Notes: a model not told the origin generated them from the letters alone. A stretch of DNA of 7,976 nt from CAZHAC01 sp964383855 (GCA_964383855.1 CAYLIP010000089.1:1-7976); one strand, 5' to 3'; positions 1 to 6,111 are shown, counted from the stretch's first letter. Program-made: numbers and translations.

Positions 1-2
1 TG

Positions 3-467
3 TGGGGCGCCTACCAGGAGGCGCAGGCCGAGCACGACAAGGCCGAGCGCGAGGCCGCCGAGCGCTTCTGGCAGGGGCTGCGCCTGGTCCGCGCGACGCG
101 CGGCCGGACGGCCGAGGGCTGGTCGATCGTCAATGCCGAGGAGGAGCGCGTCGGCGAGGTGACGATCCTCTGGGGCGACCCCCATCCCTACTGCCTGATC
201 GTGCTCGATCAGCAGCTGGGCGCCCCCGAGAAGGAGGCGGGCGCAAGCCCGGCGGTGAGCGCCCCGGGCGCGTGGGAGCAGGTCATCTTCCGGCTCGAGG
301 AGGAGATCCTGGTCGAGGAGCCCGGCGTGGTGACGTACTCGGTCTGGCAGAAGGGCTTCATCGGCGAGTTCTACCGCTGCGCCGACTGCGGCGAGCTGCA
401 CAGCCAGTTCGAGGACGACGCCGGCGGCCTCGGGAGCCTGATCGAGGACGACGACGACGAGCACTGA
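3..467 (+). CDS. Hypothetical acidic protein with CxxC pair, 5' partial
   Basis: This frame is open from the left edge to a TGA at 465-467 and gives 155 residues with no start inside the window that must be the true one, so the gene begins upstream. The visible part opens with a charged, probably helical stretch (alternating Glu/Ala/Lys), then alternating hydrophobic segments that look like beta strands (VTILWGD, YCLIVLD, EQVIFRLEEEI, VVTYSVWQ). A single Cys-x-x-Cys pair (visible residues 126 and 129, in YRCADCGELH) resembles one half of a zinc ribbon, and the protein ends in a run of Asp/Glu. Codons carry the G/C-rich third positions expected of a real gene here. I do not recognise the family. 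It ends 4 nt before the nitrilase start, so the two are probably co-transcribed. No second metal-ligand pair is visible, so zinc binding is only a guess. Confidence 0.7.
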   Translation, partial: WGAYQEAQAEHDKAEREAAERFWQGLRLVRATRGRTAEGWSIVNAEEERVGEVTILWGDPHPYCLIVLDQQLGAPEKEAGASPAVSAPGAWEQVIFRLEEEILVEEPGVVTYSVWQKGFIGEFYRCADCGELHSQFEDDAGGLGSLIEDDDDEH

Positions 468-471
468 GCTG

Positions 472-1392
472 GTGAAAGCGGCCGTGGTGCAGGCAGCCTC
501 GGTGGCCTTCGACCGCGAGCGCACGCTCGAAAAGGCGGCCGGGCTGGTCGCCGAAGCGGCGGGCCGGGGCGCCCAGCTGGTCGTCTTTCCCGAGGCCTTC
601 GTGAGCGGCTATCCGCGCGGCCTCACGTTCGGGACGGTCGTCGGCAGCCGCAGCGCGGAGGGCCGAGAGCACTTCCGGCGCTACTGGGAGTCGGCCGTCG
701 ACGTGCCCGGGCCGGCCACCGAACGCCTCGGCGAGATGGCGCGCGAGCACGCGCTCCACCTGGTCATGGGCGTCATCGAGCGCGACGGCGGCACGCTCTA
801 CTGCACGGTTCTCTTCTTCGCGCCCGACGGGTCGCTTCTGGGCAAGCACAGGAAGCTGATGCCGACCGCGGCCGAGCGCCTGGTCTGGGGCTTCGGCGAC
901 GGTTCGACGATGCCGGTCTTCGACACGCCGCTGGGCCGGCTGGGCGCGGTCATCTGCTGGGAGAACTACATGCCGGCGATGCGGCTGGCCATGTACTCGA
1001 AGGGCATCCAGCTCTACTGCGCGCCCACCGCGGACGCCCGCGACAGCTGGATCCCGACCGTCCGCCACATCGCGCTCGAGGGGCGCTGCTTCGTGCTCAG
1101 CAGCAACCAGTTCAGCCGGCTCGCCGACTACCCGAGCGACATTCCCAACGCGCTGGCCGGCCAGCCCGACGAGGTGCTCTCACGCGGCGGCTCATGCATC
1201 GTCAGCCCCTCTGGCGAGGTGGTGGCCGGCCCCGATTACGAGGGTGAGGTGATCCTGACCGCCGACCTCGACATCGACGACATCGCGCGGGCCAAGTACG
1301 ACTTCGACGTCACCGGCCACTACGCGCGGCCCGACGTCTTCCGGCTCCACGTCAACGAGGCGCCACAGGCGCCCGTGGTGCGCGAGTCCTGA
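472..1392 (+). CDS. Nitrilase (carbon-nitrogen hydrolase family)
   Basis: This is a complete 306-residue member of the nitrilase superfamily, branch 1. Members hydrolyse nitriles to the carboxylic acid and ammonia in the cytoplasm. The Glu-Lys-Cys catalytic triad is intact: Glu41 in FPEAFVSGYPRG, Lys128 in KHRKLMPT and Cys162 in ICWENYMP; the conserved second Glu is Glu135 in AERLVWG. Later family blocks are also present (CAPTADARDSW, RHIALEGRCFVLSSNQ, GGSCIVSPSGEV). Length is usual for bacterial nitrilases. The GTG start is chosen because the following residues (KAAVVQAAS) match the family N-terminus; no Shine-Dalgarno is visible, and the upstream stop lies 4 nt away, which suggests translational coupling. 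The substrate (aliphatic, aromatic or plant-derived nitrile) cannot be told from the sequence. The CWENYMP motif argues for a true nitrilase rather than an amidase or carbamoylase of the same superfamily. Confidence 0.93.
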   Translation: MKAAVVQAASVAFDRERTLEKAAGLVAEAAGRGAQLVVFPEAFVSGYPRGLTFGTVVGSRSAEGREHFRRYWESAVDVPGPATERLGEMAREHALHLVMGVIERDGGTLYCTVLFFAPDGSLLGKHRKLMPTAAERLVWGFGDGSTMPVFDTPLGRLGAVICWENYMPAMRLAMYSKGIQLYCAPTADARDSWIPTVRHIALEGRCFVLSSNQFSRLADYPSDIPNALAGQPDEVLSRGGSCIVSPSGEVVAGPDYEGEVILTADLDIDDIARAKYDFDVTGHYARPDVFRLHVNEAPQAPVVRES

Positions 1393-1397
1393 ACCGG

Positions 1398-1428
1398 CGG
1401 GCGCCGGCCGGAAGCCTGGCCCGGCCCG
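1398..1428. terminator. GC-rich hairpin between convergent genes
   Basis: The 39 bp between the nitrilase stop and the glucoamylase stop hold an inverted repeat: 1398-1409 pairs with 1418-1428 over ten base pairs, with one bulged G (1403), one C-C mismatch (1405/1422) and an 8-nt loop. Its place between two converging stop codons fits a shared bidirectional terminator. There is no T run on either side, so an ordinary intrinsic terminator is not proven. Confidence 0.35.
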
Positions 1429-1431
1429 CGC

Positions 1432-3754
1432 TCAGTGCTCCCAGGCCCCCGGCTCGGCACACTCGAGCCGGTGGTTGGCGCCCTCCCAGCCGTCGGGATG
1501 ACGGGCCGTCCACTCGATGCTCGCCCCTGGCCGCATGATCGCGGTCGGCAGCTCCGCGACCCAGAGCTCGAGGCCGGCGTCGATGAGGCCGACCTCGGCG
1601 TAAGACGCCCACCCGTCGCCGCTCCAGCGCAGGACGCCCGGCGCCTCCAGCTGCACGAGCACCCGCCTGCCGGCCGGAAAGCGCCCAAACGCGTGCGCCG
1701 GGTGCCAGACCAGCGCCGGGGCCTGGGGCGGCGCCTCCGCGTAGCGCTCGAGCGCGGGGGCGACAGCATCCGGCCGGCTGCCGGTCGCCAGCGCCGCGAG
1801 CAGCTTCAGGTACTCGGCATGGGCCCAACCGAGGGGCGCGCAGGAACCGGTCGGCCGGCCCGGTTCGAGCCCGCGGCCGGGCAGCGGCGGACCGTCCCAG
1901 ACCTGTTCCGGGAGCATGAGCTCGGGCCCGGCAAAGGCCTCCAGCGCCTTCACATAGGGTGCGGCTGACTCGCCCGCGGCCAGGGCCCACTGCGCGCGCT
2001 CGGCGGTGAGCAGCGGCCACGGCCGCCCGATACCCCGCTGGGTGCCCGTCTGGGTGCCCNNNNNNNNNNNNNNNNNNNNNNNNNNNNNNNNNNNNNNNNN
2101 NNNNNNNNNNNNNNNNNNNNNNNNNNNNNNNNNNNNNNNNNNNNNNNNNNNNNNNNNNNGAGCGCAGGAGAGCGTCGGCGGTGGTGAGGCTGTGGTGCAC
2201 CCTCGGGTCGTCCGCCCTGCGCAGACCCCGCCGCACCAGCTCGAGGAAGTCGACCGCGAGCTCGGCCTGGTCGCCCGGCGGGTGGTCGGGGTCGGGGTTG
2301 AGCCTCACGTAGTGGCGGAAGGCGCGCCTGTAGCACCAGTCTTCAACTCGGTCCTGCCAGTAGTCCGCGACCTTCCGCAGGTGGCGGGCGGCGGCCTGCT
2401 CTCCGGCCTCGCCCGCGAACTCGGCGCCGGCCAGAAGCGCGGCCACCGCCGCGGCCAGCGTCGAGGGCGAGAGGCCGCCCGCGTCCTCCCAGCGGTCGAG
2501 CGCCGTGACCGGGCCGCTGATCAGAAGGCTGCGCAGCGCGGAGCGAACGAATCCCGGATAGGGGTTTGACTCGAGGACGCCCTCCACCCGGAGCCGCCAG
2601 GCCAGCAGCACCGGGTAGGCGGTCTCATCCAGCTCGGCGCCCTTCCAATGCGGCGTGCCGTCGAGCCGGCAGTTCTGGGGCCAGGAGCCGTCCGGCCGCT
2701 GGATCCGCTCGAGGTAGCGCAGCGCGCGCAGCGCCGGCACGTGATCGCCCGCCTCGAGGAGCGCCGTCGCCACGTGGAAGAGGTCTCGCGTCCAGACCAG
2801 GTGATAGACCTGGTTGCCGTCGCGCACCTGCTCGCCCCAGGGCGCGCCGGGAGCGGCGACGAAGGCCCCCGGGTGCGCCTTGTCCTCGAGGCTGCGCAGG
2901 ACGCTCACCGAGGCCCTGGCCAGAAGGCCGCCGTCGCCCGCCACCTTGAGCAGGTTGGGAGGCAGGTCGGGCAGCTCCCGGCAGGCCCGTGCCAGGCCCT
3001 CCCGGGCCCGGGCGGCCCCGCGCCGGAGGCTCTGCCGGGCCACCTCCTCGGCGTCGATCCGGGTGCCCGCAAACCCGACTCCGATCTGGAAGGGCCCGGC
3101 GTCGATGCCCAACCGGGCTCCGACCGTGGCGTTGCCCCCCGGCGCCGCGTCCCACCCGCCGGCGAGCCGGCCGTCGTTGTCGTCGAGGTCGACCTGCACG
3201 TCGGAGGCCTGGAGATATCCCGCCTGTCCGGACTCGAACGGGCCGACGATGGCGATCCACCGCTCGGGCGGCCCCGGCCGGCGAAGGCAGAGGACGGGCG
3301 GATCGCGGTCGAGGACGAGGCCGTCGTTACCGGACGATCCCTCCTCCAGGTGGGCCGAGGCCTGGATGTAGAGCGCGACGTCCGGCATCTCGGGCAGGAA
3401 CTCCCCCGAGACCAGGATCGCGTCCAGATCGGGATCGCACGCGAACTCCTTGACCAGCCGGTACTCGCCGTGCCGGCTGACCGCTCGGAAGGCCGGCACG
3501 CCGGGCTCGATCCAGCTCACGTCGTGCTCGGCCTCGAGCGCGTCGTCGATCGGCGGCGAGCCGGGAGCCGCGACCAGGAAGCGGAGCTCGTGCAGGCAGG
3601 GCTGGTCGAGCTGTGGAAAGAAGACCTCGCTCAGGTTGCCCAGGGCCACTGTGAGCCAGACGCGCGTCTGGCGGCTCGGCGAGGCGCCAAACCCCTGCTT
3701 GCGCCCGGGTCCCCACGAGGGCCCGGCGCCAGGAATGCCTGGAGCCTGCTTCAC
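1432..3754 (-). CDS. GH15 glucoamylase / glucodextranase-like glycosidase (interrupted by N gap)
   Basis: This is a glycoside hydrolase family 15 enzyme, an inverting exo-glucosidase that removes glucose from non-reducing ends of alpha-glucans. The N-terminal part (3754-2160, about 531 residues) has the family's beta-sandwich domain (roughly 1-250), with TRVWLTVALGNLSEVFFPQ near the start, then the alpha/alpha barrel: HLVWTRDL (Trp321-Asp324), PDGSWPQN, WKGAELDETAYP and RWEDAGGLSPSTLA, where Glu423 (codon 2488-2486) is the expected catalytic acid. After the gap a second part (2059-1432, 208 residues) carries RGIGRPWPLL, LPEQVWD (expected catalytic base, codon 1908-1906), PLGWAHAEYLKLL and a beta-rich C-terminal domain. 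The parts lie in different frames, but the gap length is only nominal: the frame closes if the true gap is a multiple of 3. GTG at 3754 is chosen because KQAPGIPG follows, the usual family start; TACTTT sits 6 nt ahead and no Shine-Dalgarno is seen. No signal peptide is visible, so it is probably intracellular. Confidence 0.88.
2038..2059. repeat. 12-bp tandem repeat at edge of assembly gap
   Basis: CTGGGTGCCC occurs at 2038-2047 and again at 2050-2059, a 12-bp period running directly into the N gap. On the coding strand it gives GTQTGTQ just before the conserved RGIGRPWPLL block of the glucoamylase. More copies may lie in the unsequenced part and may have caused the assembly break. Confidence 0.6.
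2060..2159. other. Scaffold gap of 100 N
   Basis: Exactly 100 undetermined bases, the conventional placeholder for a gap of unknown size. It falls inside the glucoamylase barrel, between TTADALLR and the GTQTGTQRGIGRPW block. Two bases of a codon remain on one side and one on the other, so an intact gene needs a true gap divisible by 3. Confidence 0.97.
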
Positions 3755-3766
3755 GCACGGAAAGTA
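3755..3766 (-). promoter_or_regulatory. -10-like hexamer for a leaderless glucoamylase mRNA
   Basis: Read on the minus strand, TACTTT (3766-3761) is followed by 6 nt and then the GTG start of the glucoamylase. That spacing would put the transcription start on or next to the start codon. I see no convincing -35 box and no Shine-Dalgarno. TAnnnT at this distance is the signature known for leaderless genes in actinobacteria and Deinococcus. Confidence 0.45.
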
Positions 3767-3783
3767 TGCGGTGGCGGCACGGG

Positions 3784-3789
3784 TAGAAT
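3784..3789 (+). promoter_or_regulatory. Possible -10 element for tRNA-Ser
   Basis: TAGAAT matches the TATAAT consensus at five of six positions and lies 43 nt upstream of the mature tRNA, a normal 5' leader length. I see no good -35 hexamer at 16-18 nt upstream, so the call is tentative. Confidence 0.35.
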
Positions 3790-3803
3790 CGCCAGCGGCC
3801 GGC

Positions 3804-3819
3804 CTCGACGCGCGTCGAG
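3804..3819. repeat. Perfect 16-bp palindrome upstream of tRNA-Ser
   Basis: CTCGACGCGCGTCGAG is its own reverse complement. It lies between the tRNA's possible -10 (3784-3789) and its 5' end (3833), in the 78-bp divergent spacer shared with the glucoamylase gene. It could be an operator for a dimeric regulator or, as RNA, a 6-bp stem with a GCGC loop in the tRNA leader. Confidence 0.55.
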
Positions 3820-3832
3820 ACGCGGCCGAGAC

Positions 3833-3924
3833 GGAAGGGTGGCTGAGTGGTCGAAAGCGCCCGCCTGCTAAGCGGGTAGGTGGGGATACCTGCCTCCCGG
3901 GTTCGAATCCCGGCCCTTCCGCCA
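3833..3924 (+). tRNA. tRNA-Ser (anticodon GCU)
   Basis: A full class II tRNA cloverleaf can be folded by eye. The acceptor stem is GGAAGGG (3833-3839) with CCCTTCC (3914-3920), discriminator G at 3921 and an encoded CCA at 3922-3924. The D arm follows at about 3842-3858. The anticodon stem is CCCGC/GCGGG (3860-3864, 3872-3876) around loop CTGCTAA with anticodon GCT at 3867-3869, which reads the serine codons AGC and AGU. A long variable arm (about 3877-3896) is typical of serine tRNAs. The T arm is CCGGG/CCCGG (3897-3901, 3909-3913) with loop TTCGAAT. The 3' half overlaps, antisense, the end of the ATL reading frame. Confidence 0.97.
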
Positions 3925-4314
3925 GATCGCGACCGGCCGGTCCGAAGACGCCGATCGCGTTGATCGACGAGCAACCGTCCCCTCGCTGTCGCGGGCCAGG
4001 AGCCCGGCCGGAGCGCCCTCCTCCGGCTGGAGGCCGGCGACCAGGCGCCGGCGGAGCTCGGGGTCGGTGATCCGCCCCCCGCCCGCGGCAACCCCCTCCC
4101 GCCGGAGCAGGTCGGCCTGGCGGTCGCCCTTGGCGAGATGGCCGCCGGCCCGCACCACTCGCCACCACGGCAGGCCCTCGGCGCGGCTCAGGATGTTGCC
4201 CACCGCCCGGGCGGCGCCGGGCCGGCCGGCGCGCGCGGCCACCTCCCCGTAGGTGACCACCTCGCCCGGCTCGAGCGCCTGGATCGCGGCCAGCACCGAC
4301 TGCTCAAAGGTCAC
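3868..4314 (-). CDS. Alkyltransferase-like protein (ATL), MGMT family
   Basis: The first 85 or so residues match the DNA-binding domain of O6-alkylguanine-DNA alkyltransferases. VVTYGEVAARAG contains the Tyr (22) that flips the damaged base, AARAVGN contains the Arg finger (Arg36), and LPWWRVV (48-54) replaces the alkyl-accepting PCHRV motif, with Trp50 in place of the active Cys. Loss of that Cys defines the ATL subgroup, which cannot transfer alkyl groups but, as known for homologues, binds alkylated guanine and hands it to nucleotide excision repair. GTG at 4314 is the only reasonable start: an in-frame TAG lies a few codons upstream. The frame stays open well past the usual ATL end (about 100 residues) to 148; the last 18 residues (WRKGRDSNPGG...) are simply the antisense of tRNA-Ser and are unlikely to be functional. 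The true C-terminus may be altered by a lost stop or a sequence error. It is divergent from the amidase across 41 bp. Confidence 0.85.
   Translation of the reverse strand: MTFEQSVLAAIQALEPGEVVTYGEVAARAGRPGAARAVGNILSRAEGLPWWRVVRAGGHLAKGDRQADLLRREGVAAGGGRITDPELRRRLVAGLQPEEGAPAGLLARDSEGTVARRSTRSASSDRPVAIWRKGRDSNPGGRYPHLPA
3931..3942. repeat. 12-bp palindrome just after tRNA-Ser
   Basis: GACCGGCCGGTC is a perfect palindrome starting 7 nt after the tRNA CCA end. As RNA it could form only a 4-bp stem with a GGCC loop and has no T run, so it is a weak terminator candidate. It also lies within the open C-terminal extension of the ATL frame. Confidence 0.3.
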
Positions 4315-4355
4315 CGGGCGCGGAGTCTAGCCCGCGTGCAGGCTAGGCTTCGAAT
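4315..4355. promoter_or_regulatory. Symmetric divergent promoter region (ATL / amidase)
   Basis: The 41 bp between the two divergent start codons hold a 6-bp inverted repeat, CTAGCC (4327-4332) and GGCTAG (4341-4346), around an 8-nt spacer. Each arm overlaps a -10-like hexamer pointing outward: TAGGCT (4344-4349, plus), 6 nt before the amidase ATG, and TAGACT (4329-4324, minus), 9 nt before the ATL GTG. Neither gene shows a Shine-Dalgarno. The arrangement suggests two leaderless or nearly leaderless transcripts, possibly with one regulator covering both promoters. Confidence 0.5.
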
Positions 4356-5555
4356 ATGGTCGAGGAGCGCCTGCGCCGCATCGAAGAGCTGGAGCCGCGC
4401 ATCCACGCCTTCGCCTGGCTCGACCTGGACCGGATCCGAGCGCAGGCCGCCGAGGCGCGCCCGGGTCCGCTCGCCGGCCGCCTGGTCGGCATCAAGGACA
4501 TCATCGACACCGCCGGCATCCCGACCGAAAACGGCTCCGCTCTCTTCGCGGGCCGCGTGCCGGATCGCTCGGCGGCCGTGGTGGAGCGGATCGAGGCGGC
4601 GGGCGGGATCGTGGCCGGGAAGACGGTCACGGCCGAGATGGCCTACTTCACGCCGGGCCCCACCATCCACCCCGCCGATCCCACCCGGACCCCCGGCGGA
4701 TCGTCGATGGGATCGGCAGCCGCGGTCGCGGCGGGCATGATCGATCTCGCCGTCGGGACCCAGACCAACGGCTCCATCATCCGGCCGGCCGCCTTCTGCG
4801 GCACCACGGGCTACAAGCCCACGATCGGGATCGTCCCCCGCTCCGGGGTGATGACCTTCAGCCAGTCGCTGGACACGATCGGCGGCTTCGGGCCGACGGT
4901 GGCCGACGCCGCGCTCCTGGTCGGCGTGATGGCGAACCGCGACCTCCGGCCCCGGCCGGTGGCCCGGCCCCGCCTGGCTGTGGTCGAAACCCCTGAATGG
5001 TCGGAGCTGGAGCCGGGCGTCGCCACCGCCTTCGAGAGCTGGGTTTCCGACCTCGAAGGGCGGGGCGCCCGGATCGAGCGGACGGCGCTGCCGGAGGGCC
5101 TTGCCGACTGCCTCGAGGTGCACCACGTGATCATGGCCGTCGAGGCGCACCGCAACCTCTGGACCGAGGTGTCCCGCCGTCCCGAGCTGGTCAGCCGCCG
5201 CCTGCTCGACCTGCTGGAGGAGGCCGCGACGATCGACCCCGGCCGCTACCGGCAGACGATCGCCGAGCGCGACCGCCTGGTCGAGTCGGTGACGCGCTGG
5301 GCCGAGCCCTATGACGCATTCCTCACCCTGCCCGCGCTGGGCGAGGCGCCCGGGGTCGCGACGACCGGCGACCCGCGGCTCTGCACCCGCTGGACGCTGG
5401 TTGGCGCACCCGCCGTCTGCCTGCCCGCCGGCCGCGGCCGGCACGGTCTCCCGCTTGGACTCCAGGTGGTCGGAGCGCCTGCCCGCGACGACCTCCTGCT
5501 CGGGGCCGCGGCCTGGACCGAGGCCGCCCTGCGCCAGGATGCACCGAAGCCTTAG
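4356..5555 (+). CDS. Amidase-signature family hydrolase
   Basis: This complete 399-residue protein belongs to the amidase signature family, serine hydrolases that split amides into carboxylic acid and ammonia or amine. The Ser-cisSer-Lys triad can be placed: Lys47 in LVGIKDIIDTAG, Ser116 in PGGSSMGSAAAVAAG (expected cis-Ser) and Ser140 in GTQTNGSIIRPAAFCG (expected nucleophile); the 24-residue spacing between the serines matches that known in fatty acid amide hydrolase. Late blocks APAVCLPAG and LPLGLQVVG are also typical. It is not GatA of the tRNA amidotransferase: the nucleophile motif is NGSIIRP rather than the GatA-type GGSIRQP, no gatB or gatC is nearby, and it is shorter than GatA. The substrate is unknown. 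ATG at 4356 is the first start in frame with the family-like N-terminal helix and is preceded by TAGGCT at 6 nt, with no ribosome binding site. It could share a promoter region with the divergent ATL gene. Confidence 0.92.
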   Translation: MVEERLRRIEELEPRIHAFAWLDLDRIRAQAAEARPGPLAGRLVGIKDIIDTAGIPTENGSALFAGRVPDRSAAVVERIEAAGGIVAGKTVTAEMAYFTPGPTIHPADPTRTPGGSSMGSAAAVAAGMIDLAVGTQTNGSIIRPAAFCGTTGYKPTIGIVPRSGVMTFSQSLDTIGGFGPTVADAALLVGVMANRDLRPRPVARPRLAVVETPEWSELEPGVATAFESWVSDLEGRGARIERTALPEGLADCLEVHHVIMAVEAHRNLWTEVSRRPELVSRRLLDLLEEAATIDPGRYRQTIAERDRLVESVTRWAEPYDAFLTLPALGEAPGVATTGDPRLCTRWTLVGAPAVCLPAGRGRHGLPLGLQVVGAPARDDLLLGAAAWTEAALRQDAPKP

Positions 5556-5561
5556 ATCCGC

Positions 5562-5612
5562 GTACGTACTCGTATTGTCGCGTTGACAGGGCTTCCCTGG
5601 GTCCGGTACTCG
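5562..5612. repeat. Palindrome and 7-bp direct repeat upstream of the 140-aa gene
   Basis: In the 64-bp spacer after the amidase, GTACGTAC (5562-5569) is palindromic, and GTACTCG occurs twice, at 5566-5572 and 5606-5612, exactly 40 bp apart. The second copy overlaps the probable -10. These may be regulator half-sites or chance. Confidence 0.3.
5583..5612 (+). promoter_or_regulatory. Sigma70-type promoter for a leaderless 140-aa gene
   Basis: A perfect TTGACA -35 box (5583-5588) is followed after 18 nt by TACTCG (5607-5612), a poor but placed -10. The ATG of the next gene begins 7 nt later, about where transcription would start. A TGA codon directly before the ATG excludes any earlier start in frame, and no Shine-Dalgarno is seen. 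Confidence 0.45.
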
Positions 5613-5619
5613 AATGTGA

Positions 5620-6042
5620 ATGGCGCGCAAACGGCTGGACGCGGGGCGGGCACTCCAACAGATGGCGGCCGCGCTCTCCGGCGACTGCGAGAAGGTGCTG
5701 GACACCGGCGGCACCTTCTTCCCCACCCTGATGGTCTGGCACGAGGACGACGACCTGGCCCGCCCGGGAGCGGTCGTCGTCTTCGAGCCGGAAACCGAGG
5801 ACCGGCGCCCGGGCCACGCCTTGCAGCTCGCCCGCGAGCGGCTCGACGCCTTCACCCGCGCAGCAGCCGGCTGGGCGCTGGCCTACGAGGGACTGGTGAG
5901 TGAGAACGGAGACAGCTCGGCCGCCGTCCTCTTCGAGGTTGCGCTGCGCCGGCCGCTGGCATCGGTCACGCTGGCACGCCGCTTCCGGCCGCGGTCGAGC
6001 GGACACCCATTTCGCTGGACCGGGGAAGCGACGCCGACCTAG
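5620..6042 (+). CDS. Hypothetical protein, 140 aa
   Basis: I do not recognise this family. The predicted protein is soluble, with no signal peptide or membrane segment. It begins with a basic helix (ARKRLDAGRALQQMAAAL), then has alternating likely strands and helices: FFPTLMVWHEDDD, GAVVVFEPE, a long helix at about residues 80-103 (LQLARERLDAFTRAAAGWAL), AAVLFEVALRRP and a basic end (SVTLARRFRPRSSG). This looks like a small alpha/beta domain. Codon use follows the neighbouring genes, which supports it over the overlapping frames on both strands. The ATG is fixed by a TGA directly before it. It lies 64 bp after the amidase and has its own likely promoter, so it need not belong to the amidase operon. 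The 57-aa gene follows 69 bp later. Confidence 0.7.
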   Translation: MARKRLDAGRALQQMAAALSGDCEKVLDTGGTFFPTLMVWHEDDDLARPGAVVVFEPETEDRRPGHALQLARERLDAFTRAAAGWALAYEGLVSENGDSSAAVLFEVALRRPLASVTLARRFRPRSSGHPFRWTGEATPT

Positions 6043-6099
6043 GAAATTCCCAACATTTGATAGCGCACGAAAGGCCGAGCGGGGGCGTTCTAGGTCTCG

Positions 6100-6104
6100 A
6101 GGAG
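6100..6104 (+). promoter_or_regulatory. Shine-Dalgarno of the 57-aa gene
   Basis: AGGAG lies 7 nt before a GTG codon at 6112, an ideal spacing. It is the clearest ribosome binding site in the window and decides the start of the small gene that follows. Confidence 0.65.
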
Positions 6105-6111
6105 ATACGGA

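Noticed and set aside
358..1068. A 236-residue minus-strand open frame
   Set aside because: It is antisense to the nitrilase, whose catalytic triad is intact on the plus strand.
2648..3871. A 407-residue plus-strand open frame
   Set aside because: It is the antisense shadow of the glucoamylase; its product has no recognisable motif, while the minus strand carries GH15 catalytic blocks.
3833..3924. tRNA-Ser as an integration site of a mobile element
   Set aside because: No integrase, no repeat of the tRNA 3' end and no mobile genes are seen on either side within the window.
1352..4168. A single 938-residue minus-strand open frame through the gap
   Set aside because: Only its middle (3754-2160) is the glucoamylase. 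The upstream part runs antisense through the tRNA and across the ATL gene, and the part after the gap is out of frame with the conserved GH15 C-terminal blocks.
472..5555. A nitrile-degradation cluster made of nitrilase plus amidase
   Set aside because: The two genes are separated by a convergent glucoamylase, a tRNA and a divergent ATL gene, and a nitrilase needs no amidase because it forms the acid directly. No nitrile hydratase is present.
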